A DNA stretch of 64,000 bases from Hydractinia symbiolongicarpus (lineage: Eukaryota; Cnidaria; Hydrozoa; Anthoathecata; Hydractiniidae), in NCBI RefSeq assembly GCF_029227915.1, contig NC_079877.1, forward strand, positions 20,359,851 through 20,423,850, in the 5' to 3' direction. Both the position numbers and the translations under genes were made by a program. This document shows positions 26,656 through 38,131 of this stretch, one piece after another. A model generated the notes under the pieces. The model was not told the DNA's origin. It did not search any database and saw only the letters and a program-made list of their open reading frames with translations. Position 1 is the first letter of the stretch. Each line of letters opens with the position of its first letter.

Positions 26656-28884
26656 CAGGGGTGTAGCCAGCGTCAGGCAGGCTCTGCAATCGACTGACCT
26701 ATTTTTTTCATTTCAACACGTCGTTTTTTCCACCGCCACCGCCAACACATGAATGGGCGCACCAATTGTGCATCCGGCACAAGTCTTTTCCCAGGCGGCT
26801 TCGCACATCGTTCTCGCAGGATATAACAGTATCCACTTTGTTTTGCAGGCTGAGGTGTTGAATCTCTACTTTGTTTCGCAGATAGTCTTTTTCGCAGGAT
26901 TACCTGCGAAAATTATGCCTATGCATGGTCTTGTGTCTTCCATTTATGGTCATTCTCGACGCATTCTATTGGCTAGTAAATTTCGCAGTGAGGTTAAAAA
27001 TTCGCTCCATATATGGTTATAGAACATACGCAAGAAAGTAAAAAACAAAACCAAAAAAAAAACAAGGCTAGCGAAGTTGTGAAGGTGAAGAAAGCATGAT
27101 GTTCCTGTCAAACTTGGATCTTTATAACTTGTATAGAGCTTCATGAAAATTCTCTATACTCGAACCATCCAATTTTTGTATCTGTATGTAAATCTTCAGA
27201 TTTGTTTTCCTGTGTAGAAAGCACTTTCAAGTTTTCAGTTAGCTAGCTATTCATCCTCTTCTGTAACTCTGTGTAGACAGCAGATCTTGTAGGTATACAG
27301 AATAAAGCTATTCTTATAAGCCTTTATAACAGTTTATTTAAGAGAAACATTTTAACTTTTTAGGTCAGCTGTGATTCAAGACCGTTTTAAATCAGAAGAT
27401 TTTTCCTCATCTGCCTTCAAATAAAAATTTACAACCAGTATCTATTTTATTTTGCGATAATGACAAACATTCTGGGCAATTTAAACCTAATCCTTTCAGT
27501 TTCTTTAAGTTTGAGTAAAGCTACGTTAAAGCGTTCTGGTCAATATTTTAAGCTAGGTTGTCATATGTTATGACAATAAAGCAAAAGAAAAGAAAAAGGA
27601 AACGTGTGTATCATCTCGAAGTTGTTCCTTTTGCATTAACCCAACTGTTAGTTAATTAATGTGGTACTTCTAGCACTAATGACGAGACTTCTTCCATTTG
27701 TAAAAAGTAAACTTTTAACTTCAAATCTTTTTCTTCAAAGGGATTTCCAAATCGAAACCTATTAAACTTAAACAAGTTTTATCTGCAGAGCCTTGGTAGA
27801 TTCATTCCCTTCAGGTTTTATTAACAGTATTGGGAAATATAATGTAGGCACTCACTACGACAAGCTCCACACCTCGGTGATCATGATTATCCTTCCCATT
27901 GTAACTTGCGAGAGAACGTCTTAAGGTTTATTCATTGTAGTGAAGGCTCTCATGTTTGTCTTTTTCAAAGGTCATTTTAAAAACCTTATGAACTTTCTCT
28001 TGATATATATACAGAATTGATAAGGTCAATTATGATAAGTTATGACGATGCTGGCAATGTATCTGTTAAAATTAATATTGTCATGCTAACATTTTAAAGC
28101 AAAACAGATTAGCTTTATACATATCCTTGTTCTTCTTATTGCTTAAATTTAGTTGTCTGTAATTCATGCTTTGTACATTATTTCTGAAACATGATAAATT
28201 GAATCAAACGTAACATATTTTTACAAATTTTCCAAAAGTAAATTTTTATGCAAGAATGTTCCTTACTTAACTAATAATCCAAACTATGCCCATAATTTTA
28301 ATATTTGGAACACGATGTGTGGAATGTATTATTAACACAAGGGTTTTCAATGATTTGTATGAAGGCATTTTGTCCATGGTATTTCATTACATTTTTGAAT
28401 TTTTTATTATATTTATGAAGAAAGAAGATTTTGATTTGGTTATTTTTAATGACCTCCATTCTGCAAAAACTTTATTTTGGTGCTAAATATGAAGAAAGAA
28501 TAATGAACATTCTAATTATTGCTTTAATAAGTTTCAATCTATAAAAAACATTATGATGGTGTTGTGTTGTCTTATTGCTGGTTTGATTACACCCTTGATG
28601 ATAAAGATTTTAATGTATTTTATGTTGTCATTTATTCCCCTTTTTCGATCAATGCGATCAATACTTAACGTCTATCCTGTATGTCACAGAGTCGGTTTTA
28701 TGGCGTTTCAATGCTTAAAGGGCGTAAAAAGGCGTTGGCTTCCAGCAGGGCTCCACCCTGGACCTGTTGGGGGCTCACAACGCCCCCCAAACCCCCAGTT
28801 GGTTAATATCGCACCTCCGGTGTGATGTTGACCCTGCGGGTCAATGGTTTGAGTAAGATATATTTTTTTCTTGCTACGCCCCTG
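26656..28884. mobile_element. hAT-like non-autonomous insertion (CAGGGG ends)
   Basis: CAGGGGTGTAGCCAG at 26656 is inverted as CTTGCTACGCCCCTG ending at 28884 (13 of 15 bases). CAG-type short ends with a GTAGC core are usual for hAT elements. The right interior has GC-rich text typical of such elements (GCGTTGGCTTCCAGCAGGG near 28730). I see no transposase; a clean 8-bp target duplication was not found. It is nested inside the Harbinger-like element. Confidence 0.55.
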
Positions 28885-29392
28885 CAGCCCCAGCTAGCTA
28901 GCTAGCAAACAGATATACCATCATGACAAAAATAAACTGAAACTCTGCTCTAAACTTTGAGAATGAACACCATAATTGTTTAGAGCACGTACAAAAAACA
29001 CTGTGCAAAAAGAGACAGGAAAATAATCAGTACTTACTCCAGATATTTAGCCATTTTTGTTTTTTGTTGTACAGTATGTCGAAGAATTTTTTTTAAGCTA
29101 AAACATAGAATAAAACAGTAAATTCTGGGAAAAAACTTTATGAGTATGTAAAGAAATCATTTTCAAATAGAATTCTTGGAAATTCAACACAAAAATAAAC
29201 AAAACTGGAACTAATTGAGTGTACACAATCTTACGTTTCCAGAGAACGTGAAATCTTACCTTTTCACGTCTTCGCCGAACTTCTTTGAAAAAGTTTGGTC
29301 ATACCCCTTGACATAAGCATGCGCACTACGAAATTTTCTGGTGTTTACGTCGCCGTTTGCGTTCCCGTCTTTGTATCGTAAGCTCTCTATTA

Positions 29393-30145
29393 ACCGTCCC
29401 GGTATTTCTACCCCTAAAGTCCAATATCAACATTTAGCTAGAACAATAGCTAGTTATTGCATTTCTTTATTGTATTAAATTTCACCATTTAGTGTGAACC
29501 CCCGGTCTTACGACGATACAGTTCGCTCCGTCAAGGAAATCGACTTCTTTCTGTTTCGCCACATTCGAAATGTTTGAAATGAATTGAAAGAAGGAAAAAT
29601 ATTATATTTTTGTCTTCATTCAAATCAGTTTTCAAAACACAGAGCGTCTACGCTATTCAGCACAGAATTCCCATTTCATTCGCTGCCGGTTAGCCGGTTG
29701 TTCTCTTCGTTTACTGAGTAAAAAAGCCTGTGGTTTAAAAATAACAACAATGAATGGAAACCAGGTCACCCATTTTGTAGCGAGATGTCGGAAACACACA
29801 TTCGATACCCATTTCATTAACAAGCATCCAAGAAGGTTTTTTAAAACAGTTTTAGTTAAATGGCGTCTTCTGATGATGAAGATTTGAGGCCATTTCAAAG
29901 GTTTGTTTTAATTTTTACCGCTTCTTTTATCAAAGTTTCATTTTCTTTCTGTCTTATTCTTTCATTCGTGACTTTAACTCGGAAAAACTTTCGGCAGAAT
30001 TTTTTTCAACCTCAAATGTTCTAATTTGTTTTTTCCACAAAAAAGGCGAATTTATGGTCAGATTTATGGATAATGATGAATACAGGATTGGCAGAAGTAT
30101 GTCGAAGTTATTTAATTGTAAAAAATTATGTCTGGTACACTTTTT
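29393..30145. other. Spacer with a possible first exon
   Basis: ATG at 29860 opens a 14-codon stretch (MASSDDEDLRPFQ) that ends at CAAAG|GTTTGT (29900), a plausible exon-intron junction. It could be a host first exon but no partner exon was recognised. Nothing else seen. Confidence 0.25.
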
Positions 30146-30528
30146 TTATAAGAACAATGAGGCCGAGATTTGCTGAAAAATAAGAACAAAATAAGAACAA
30201 TGACAAGGCTGAAATTATACTGATATTCTATTTTTCCCTGAAAATCAGAAAACATGGGTAAATCTGTCAAAAAGCAGAAATTTTCACAAAATTTATTATT
30301 GTGACTATGCGAAACTTTTACTACTCAAAAAAGTGTAGTAGCTAAAAAGAAAAAATAACTGTTCCAAAAATAGTAGTAGTTATAGAAATTCTATACTCGC
30401 ATTACACTTTCTTTTTTTATAAGAACCAGGAAATTTGGCTTCAGCCTGAAGTGTTTTTATTTTTTTCAGTTATTCAGCCTTGCTATAATCTTATTTTTCA
30501 GCAATTCTCAGTCTCATTGTTCTTATAA
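30146..30528. mobile_element. MITE with ~40-bp inverted ends (TTATAAGAAC)
   Basis: TTATAAGAACAATGAGGCCG at 30146, continuing GAGATTTGCTGAAAAATAAG, is inverted at 30490-30528 with few differences. The interior contains further TTATAAGAAC and GTTCTTATAA motifs near 30418 and 30600, so nested or decayed copies are likely. No coding. Confidence 0.75.
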
Positions 30529-30639
30529 AATTGTTCTTATAATTTTAAAGGAAATTCAGGTTGAGTACGTTCTTAATATGATTGTAACTTTTTGCAGAAT
30601 CGCAGCCTCGACGTTCTTATAAACTATAGTTCAGAGAGT

Positions 30640-31137
30640 TACCTCCTTTGTTGACTAGCAGAGTCTTGTCAATTGAGGTAAAAGGTTGGTTGTATGAGGC
30701 CTGTGTAAGAAGTGTTATGTTGTACGGTAGTGAGACATGGGCAGTGAAGCAGGAAGATCTTGACCGTTTAGAAAGGAATGATATGAGAATGGTTAGGTGG
30801 ATGTGTAACGCCAGTCTGAGAGACAGAAAGAGTTCAGATGAGCTAAGAACCAGGCTAAGTATCCGTAGAATTAAAGATGTTATCCGGATAAGAAGATTGA
30901 ATTTGGCTGGGGCACTTGGAAAGAATGGAGGAGGATAATTGGGTAAGAAAGTGTAGAGACTTGATAGTTCCTGGGGCAAAGCTCAGAGGCAGACCGAGAA
31001 AGACTTGGCAGGAGGTTATAAGGACAGACTTGATACAGAGGAAGTTGAGTTTAGATCTAACACAGTCTAGATCAGATTGGAAGAGGGTCATTAATATACC
31101 CCGTCCAACCCATGCTAGCATGGAAAACGGACGTTAA
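30640..31137 (+). pseudogene. Non-LTR retrotransposon, 3' end of ORF2
   Basis: The first frame (to about 30915) reads LYEACVRSVMLYGSETWAVK and ERNDMRMVRWMCNASLRDRK, the classic region after the reverse transcriptase of non-LTR elements. A frameshift near 30915 leads to DNWVRKCRDLIVPG, RGRPRKTWQEVIRTDL and the ending RPTHASMENGR followed by a stop at 31135. Only the 3' 500 bases are present, as expected for a 5'-truncated insertion. The clade is not determined. Confidence 0.85.
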
Positions 31138-32149
31138 GTCGAGAATGATGAATGTCACTGTATTAATTTTTCAGGCTTTACCTAAAAAACTTCAGTCGTT
31201 GTCTTTTACATCTGGTGCCACATAGCCTCACCTGCCTTAAAATAGTTCTTCGAAAAATCGCATTTTTGTAGCATTAAACAAACGGGGTGGGTGGAGACGT
31301 GTCTATGCACATCCATTAATAAGGACTACATCAATACAGTAGGTGCAATTGTTGGCACGTATCATCAACCAAAAGCAAATCTCTGGCCACGTTGCTATTG
31401 CGACTATTCCTCGTCATTAGTGACCCTGTCATTTCAGGCTATTAATCGCTGCGTTCTGGCTCCTCGAAACTTAGGAGACCGTTTAAATTTTTTGTCGAAG
31501 AGCTATAGTTTATTTTTAATTTTGCTTTTCATCGCGGTTTTTATAATGTATATATATAAAAAGATAATATTTTTTTGAACAATTATTTATTCTTTATTTA
31601 TAGTTTATTTATATTTTCCTTACTTTCAAGGCCATTTATCGTTTTCTCTGCTTTTTGTCTAGTTACAATTTAGGTTGATTCCATATATCGTTTCTTAATT
31701 TCTCCTCGATTCGAGCGTTTCAATTTCTTTCAAGCCTTTTCAGTTTTTCTGATCGCGGTTTTCTTTTTTATTTAATGTATATAAAAAAAAATTATTTTTT
31801 GAACACTTATTTATTCTTAATCTATAATTTTTTTCATTTTTATATTTCATTTTAGGGAGAAGAACAATTTTGTACAAAATTGAACCCAAATAAATGTTAA
31901 TAATAATAATAATAATAATAATGTACAGGAGCCAAACTTTAAAGGTAGGTAATTAACTTTGTTGTCTACCTCGACGATCCAACTGACGTATCTTTTTGAA
32001 TTCATTCAGCAGATGTTACAACCACGGCGCTTCTTAGGATTGAATGTTTTTTTGTACACGCTTATAACCTCAATCGCTCACTAAACACGCAAAGGGGATT
32101 ACCCGAAATTAACTTTATCAGCATGATCTTTTAGCATGTTTTCAGATAG
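31138..32149. other. AT-rich spacer with a TAA microsatellite
   Basis: A (TAA)n run lies at about 31897-31922. No gene seen. Confidence 0.5.
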
Positions 32150-32265
32150 GTCTCGCTTGTCCTTAGTTTATTCCAGTTTGTTCCAGGTTGTTCTTAGGTT
32201 GTTCTAGCTTGTTCCAGGTTGTTCTTAGGTTGTTCTAGCTTGTTCTAGGTTGCTGCCCTTTTTAG
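32150..32265 (-). repeat. CTAGAACAA minisatellite, right arm (inverted)
   Basis: Tandem GTTCTAGCTT/GTTCTTAGGTT/GTTCCAGGTT variants, the reverse complement of the array at 24190-24300, ending with CCCTTTTTAGTA, the complement of that array's flank. Confidence 0.85.
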
Positions 32266-32638
32266 TATTAGGAAATTTTGCCAAGTGAGCATTCAGTAAC
32301 TAGTGTTCGTGAGATTCAGTCTAACTTATTCTTCCGAACTCTTGCATCCAAATCTGATACTTCCCCAATACATGTCGAAATATGGTGCTTTACATCTCGT
32401 CCCCAAATCTTCAATTAACTTCAGTTGTTTATCTGATATTGAATCCGCCACTTCAACACTCTTCAAGACATAAATCAAGTAAAAAAACACTGACATGTTT
32501 CACAGCAGCCGTAATGGAGAAGGTTTGCAGATAACTCACCTGAATATGTGTCCTGGATCGTCATGCCGTATAATTTTCATTTTACACCAGTTGGCTACAC
32601 CAGAGAAATACACCAGGATATTTATTGCCCAGAAGAAT

Positions 32639-32675
32639 GCGCAGCTTACACCAGTTGAACTGGTGTAAGCTGCGC
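32639..32675. repeat. Perfect 37-base palindrome with ACACCAG half-sites
   Basis: GCGCAGCTTACACCAGTT and its exact complement are separated by one G. Additional ACACCAG/CTGGTG units lie in 32583-32690 on both sides. Able to form an 18-bp hairpin or cruciform. Confidence 0.9.
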
Positions 32676-33289
32676 CTGGTGAACCTGGTGCCGATTAGGA
32701 TATCAAAAATTTCGCAGGATGAAACAACCGCATTCGGATGATTGACACAAGAACAGGACCACAAAACCCAAACGGCGGTAGGCGGGGCCCCAAAAATCAG
32801 TTCTATACGCGATGACGCTGGGCGGCCGTTATTCTAGTTCATTTTAATAATAGGCGTAAAAATCAAAGAGCAAAGGCTCACAGAGATACACCTCAATTCT
32901 TTGAGCTGAATTTTTGCTGGGTACTTACACAAGTACACTATAGCTAAATCCGTCCCTGATAATTGATGCAATCAATATGTTTTAAGCTCCAAATGATGTT
33001 AAATCAAGGTAAAACCATAGTTGAAGGACTAAGATAAGGACACATATTTAAAACAAACACGCTTGATCGTTATTTAATCAGACCTGATGCTACTTTCAAA
33101 AGTGGTAAATATGCTGCTTTGTATAAAATGTGCTATGCAGAATTTTTAGCTATTTAGACACCACAAAATCAGAAATAGGTGACGACGATAACCAACCTAT
33201 AATTTTGAATGATGAGTCCATGGAAATTAATCACATTCCTTCTACGTATCCATCACCGTTACCTCTCATATACACCCAACCGACAAACT

Positions 33290-35412
33290 CAGCCAGAAAA
33301 GTATGCTCATCACTTGTTGTTTTTATACTACCCTTTTTGTTTTGAATCTGATTTACTTGATAGTACTTACATGGAGAAGCTTAACCATCCAGGTGTTTAA
33401 GTATTGTCAATGCGAACAAACAAAAATTAGAGCCATATATATATTGTGAAATTGTTAACGAAGCTTTTGCAACCTAGAGCTGACATGGACACTAATCAAG
33501 GTTCATTTGCACAACAGGAAAATAAAGAAGTTGACTTCTTAGTATCAAGGAAGCAAGATGAAACAGAAAATGAAACTGAACTAACTTGTTCCAACTTATC
33601 GTCTCTACCTAGAAACAGTACTGTTGTGACATCAGACCAGGAGATTAATATAGATATTAGATCTCTTAATGCTAAGCAACGTGAAGTATTTGAAACAGTG
33701 TTCACTTGGGCAAGAAAATTTATAAAAATCGTAACTGCATTTCACCTACTGATGTTAAACCTCTGTCTATATTTTTAACTGGTGAAGGTGGATGTGGAAA
33801 GTCATATTTGATCAAAACTATTTACAAATCTGTCACAAAATTAATAATATACAAAGGAAAAAATGTAGAACAGCAAAGAGTCTGTCTTGTAGCTCCAACA
33901 GGTGTAGCTGCTGTAAACATTGGAGGTACAACAGTACATTCAAGTTTTGGAACTCATGGGAATAATTATGTGCCCCTTAGTGAAAAAATACGAACTAATT
34001 TATGAAACAAATTAGCAGAGGTGTGTATTATCATAATTGATAAAATTTCGATGGTTCAAATACACTTCTTGTCAATATCCACCAAAGACTAATAGAAATA
34101 TTTGGAGGACCAAGTCGGATTCCTTTTGCTGGAAAAAGCATGATAGTATGTGGTATTCTTTATCAACTTCCCCCTGTCATGGGAAAGCCTGTTTACTCAA
34201 ATGATGGATTTCTTGTAAGCATATTAAAGTTATGGCATAACTTCAAATTAGCTGAACTTACAAAAGTCATGCGACAGAAAGGCGATGATGTTTTTATTGA
34301 TCTGTTAAACAATATAAGAACTGCAAATCTCACACTAGAGGATGAAAACCTTTTGAAATCAAGGTTTATCAGTAAGAATGATCACAATTATCCCGCTAAT
34401 GCCCATTATTCATTTGCAAAAAATGCGCTTGTTCTGAAACATAATGAAGATATGCTACAACGTGTAAATGGTACTTTGTGTAAAATAAACGCTATTGATG
34501 AAATACCAAATGATGTACCATCTCATATTATTGATGAAGCCTTTAATAGGAAACAAACTGATACTGGTGGTCTTGCGAGACAGTTGGTTCTTAAAATTGG
34601 TGCCCGGGTCATGCTAACTACAAATATAGGTATTGATAATGGATTAATCAACGTGTGTTTAGGGACTGTTTTTCACATATTGTATCATGATAATTATGTT
34701 CAAGAAATGTATGTGAAATTTGATAGCTCAAACTGGTGTTTTCAGAATATCAAAAGAACACTATGCAACGTTGCACCAAGTTGTACCAATTGGAAGGACT
34801 GATACTGATATTCATGTGGTAAAAAGAAACCTCTCATTACACGTTTTTTTATTTTTTAGAAGAAACATGTTTTTAAGAAACCTATATGTAGAATCTTCAA
34901 AAATTGAGAAACTTTTACTACTACATTCTATGTCTATTTCTGAAATAAGAAACTTGTTTCTAACTAATTCTTACAATTAATTGAAGAAGATGTTACAATC
35001 AACACTAGGGAGAGACTTTTAAAAAAATGCTTTATTTTTTGTTTTAAAACCAACTAGTTCAAAGATTAAAGAAACTTTAAGAACAAGCTATTTATTTGAT
35101 ATAAAGAAACCCTTATTTTACTAGGAAAATTAAGAAACTAAATAAGAAACTTTTTGAACTAAAAATATAGAATTTCAGCCTACAAATAAGAAACTAGGCC
35201 CTTCGCCAGGTTTCTTATAAAAAAAAACGTGTACTGGTTATCAAAAGAACTCAGTTACCACTGTGGCTTTCTTGGGCTTGCACTGTCCATAAAGTTCAAG
35301 GTTTAAGTTTACCCAAGGCTGTCATTAGTTTTGATTTATTCAGACAAACTCAATTCAATCCATGCCAAATGTATGTTGCTATGAGTCGAGTCACATTTTT
35401 AGCTGGATTGTA
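33290..35412 (+). pseudogene. Helitron-type Pif1 helicase region, multiply broken
   Basis: Segments in changing frames follow the order of Helitron Pif1-like helicases, which unwind DNA during rolling-circle transposition. Seen in order: HHLLFLYYPF (33315), EKLNHPGV, IVNANKQKLEPYIYCEIVNE, DMDTNQGSFAQQENKEVD, LNAKQREVF, Walker A GEGGCGKS (33783), VCLVAPTGVAAVNIGGTTVH, Walker B as IIIIDKISMV with Lys in place of Glu, YQLPPV (with the preceding Asp changed), ARVMLTTNIGI, and after an insertion WACTVHKVQGLSLPKAVISF and MYVAMSRV. Frameshifts near 33475, 33715 and 34055, a TGA at 34003 and an inserted MITE make it a relic. The Rep domain was not found. Confidence 0.85.
34841..35230. mobile_element. 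MITE inside the Helitron helicase
   Basis: ACGTTTTTTT at 34841 with nearby TTTTTAGAAGAAAC is mirrored by GTTTCTTATAAAAAAAAACGT at the right end (about 35210-35230). The interior is full of AAGAAAC motifs. The helicase reading is interrupted here and resumes at about 35229. Confidence 0.6.
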
Positions 35413-36570
35413 GTTAACAGGTGTACCGTGAAATTGGTGTCTAAAATTTTTCGTGTCTAAATCTTAATTACATCCAGTGAAATTTATCTTGCCAGCGGGC
35501 CATGTATTTTCTAAAGATGAACAATAATCAAATCAACAGGCCGCACAGATATATATCCAGAAACCAGCTAACAATAATCAGATCTATGTAATTGAGGTTA
35601 TTCCAGCTAGAAGTTTCGTAGAAGTGAAATGCTAGAATTATTATAGTTTTAAAAAATATCGAGTTTACCCAGAGTTAAGCTAGCTAGCTACTAAGATTAG
35701 TAGCTAGATATCGAAAATTATATGTATAATTTAGTTTTATTTTATTGAGTACCTAACAGCAACAACCCTATTAATCAGCAGGTAATCAATCTAGGTAACA
35801 TTCAATTAGTTTGATGACTCAGTTGAAGATACCTCTCTTCAACAAGCTCTAGCCTACCAGTAAGTAAGTAAGTAATTTTATATCTAATGATAACATGTTA
35901 TAAATACATTCATCTATCATTGTACTTTTACCATACACTATCAAATTTTGCATTGTAACAGTATGAAAAGTTTCATATTATTATCATTAGGTACCAAGAA
36001 GGAAGACAATAGGAAAAATAACAAAAGCTAGTAAAGAAAACCACTGTCACTCGAGAAAAGTGTTGTCAGGTCAGCATTGTCAAATACATACTGAAATGTA
36101 CTGGAAGCATCAAGAGGACAGGGGAGAAAATAAAGCACAGAGACAGCACTAAAAACATGTCAATAAACAATATACAATACACACACTTCACAAACACAAA
36201 GACTAGCCTTGATGATTTACTACTTGACATATGATTATCCCGACTGTTGATGAAAATTTAATTTGTGATGTTGATTTTATGGATTCTTCAGATGCAGCGT
36301 TAATCCTAGACGTAAATTTGAAACATGCTTTGTTAGTGTTTTTTCGAACAATTTACAATAGGTAATGTAACCCTGGTAATGATTTGGCAATCCTAGTTTT
36401 AGCACTATATGATCCTAAAGTTATGGTGTTGATACGAGGAATGAATAATAATTTAAAATGCGATGATTTTGTACAGTGTTTATGTCTATATTTAACAGGA
36501 GAGCATAAACTTTGAAACACAGATGGAATATTGTTTTTATAATAGTCAAAAGCTAAAAAACATTTTTTCA
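35413..36570. other. AT-rich spacer
   Basis: No gene seen. A GTAAGTAAGTAAGTAA run lies near 35860 and CTAGCTAGCTA near 35682. Confidence 0.5.
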
Positions 36571-36640
36571 GTCTCATCAGCTCAGTGGTAGAATATTAGA
36601 CTCAAGGTAAAATGGACTAGTAGATTCCCAACATTTTTTG
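36571..36640 (+). repeat. tRNA-derived SINE head (degenerate)
   Basis: TCATCAGCTCAGTGGTAGAA fits the tRNA D-arm/A-box consensus, followed by TATTAGACTCAAGG at the anticodon arm position. The B-box is not convincing (TAGATTCCC). A complete tRNA cannot be folded, so a SINE or tRNA relic is the better call. Confidence 0.45.
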
Positions 36641-37015
36641 AAGTGAATAATCCTTAATGCCTTGTTTTAAAGAGATTGAATTCTGTTTTTTTTTTCAAGG
36701 ATGATAAAACCCCAAATGTGACAGCTGTATATACATACGTATGTGAGATCACTGTGAAAGATGGCATGGTAAATGGAGCACTATGTAGGATAGGTCACAT
36801 AATATCTGATTTTGGCCAGCATACCAGTAACTGAAAGAAATTACTACCAAAACTTTAAACAAAGAAATCTGTCAACACAAACAGAAAACAGAACAAGTGA
36901 TGATGGAGAGATAGTGATTTTCAACACAGTCAACAACTAGCATGGAATAATCAACCAACAAGCTAATAACAGACTCAATCATTGTTATGTAGTTACTCTT
37001 GAAGAGAGTTAGCTA

Positions 37016-37655
37016 CCTTAAGGGAAGTAATTTTCGCGGTTTTCGCGGATTTTTTACCATTTCCGCGAAAATAAAATCCCGCGAAAAGTCTGGGAAGGCC
37101 TGATCCGCGAAAATAAGTTCCCGCGAACTACGTAGAGAACTTCCAACCGCGAAAATAAATTCCTGCGAAATTTTTCAAAAAAAATCGAATTCCTAATTTT
37201 TTAATATAGATAGCGAGTTGGAATACGAAGATGATGACGGAAATATTTTTAGCATTCTACAAGATGACTTCGACAATGATGAATAATTGTAATTAAGAAA
37301 TTGTTAAAAACGTTTTTCCAAGATAAAAAACCTTTTAAAATTCATAAATTTTCTTCGATTCCTTCTTTAGAAATGTATACCTAAACTTCGCATTCCCAGT
37401 GTTCGATTATACAGAAGTTTTAAAGTGAAAAACACATATTTCCTGATTTTACATATCCGCGAAATTCTTTTAAAGGTTCAACCGCGAAAATTAATTCCCG
37501 CGAAATTTTTCAAACTCTTTCAACCGCGAAAATTAATTCCCGCGAAATTTCCTTTGCTGAGAGATCCACGAAAATTAATTCCCTTTTTTTCCGCGAAATT
37601 CAAGGAAGGGCCGTGTCCGCGAAAATTAGTTCCCGCGAATATTAATTCCTTAAGG
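37016..37655. mobile_element. TIR element with CCTTAAGG ends and GCGAAA arrays, TA duplication
   Basis: CCTTAAGGGAAGTAATTTTC at 37016 is inverted at the right end (CCTTAAGGAATTAATATTCG read on the minus strand), with TA directly outside both ends (37014-37015, 37656-37657). Both arms carry several CGCGAAAATTAATTCCCGCG-like units. The interior holds DSELEYEDDDGNIFSILQDD near 37210, ending in a TAA, like the acidic C-terminus of a pogo-type transposase. Confidence 0.8.
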
Positions 37656-38131
37656 TATATAATATCGCTAACAATTTTGAATATGGAATCTTTGGCAGAA
37701 AAACACTATCTATAGCTAACTAGCTAACTAAGTTTTGTAGGCTTTCGAAATTTTTCATATCTCTGACACGTTATCTTCACCCTGGCCCTTTTTTCTAGCT
37801 AGCTATAATATAACCCAGTTAAAAAAGCTTATATCCTTAGCTATGCTTCGAACAAATTAATTTTAGCTTAGCTTTCTGGACAGAAAATTATTAAAAGGTT
37901 ATAAAAAATTATCAAGAAGTCATATTTATCAATAAGAATTAGGCTTTACCCTTATAAATGATTGAATGATAAAAAAGTTGCTGTGATTTCTTCGAGAATT
38001 TGCCACTGTTTACCTTAAGTAATGGCTACTCCTGAAACCGAAAAACGGTCGACAAGTGTGGTGGCGCTAATTGAATTTTTAACGAAATTGGCGTTTCTAC
38101 ATTCGCTCCATAGTGCATAAAACAACAAAAC

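Larger units (their letters stand above)
24424..29392. mobile_element. PIF/Harbinger-like element, ends tentative
   Basis: The left end AATAGAGAGCTAAGACGGG (24424) and the right end, CCCGTCTTTG...GCTCTCTATTA (to 29392), form an imperfect inverted repeat that brackets a Harbinger-type transposase and, on the opposite strand, a fragment like its DNA-binding partner. The arms are interrupted (the right one has extra bases), and the flanking trinucleotides differ, so the limits are provisional. Confidence 0.5.

Noticed and set aside
26753-27022. 89-codon ORF in the hAT-like insertion as a transposase
   Set aside because: No hAT motif such as the ERSFSTL or zinc-finger signatures was found.
36571-36640. 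Functional tRNA gene
   Set aside because: A-box-like text is good but no B-box, acceptor stem or clover leaf could be formed.
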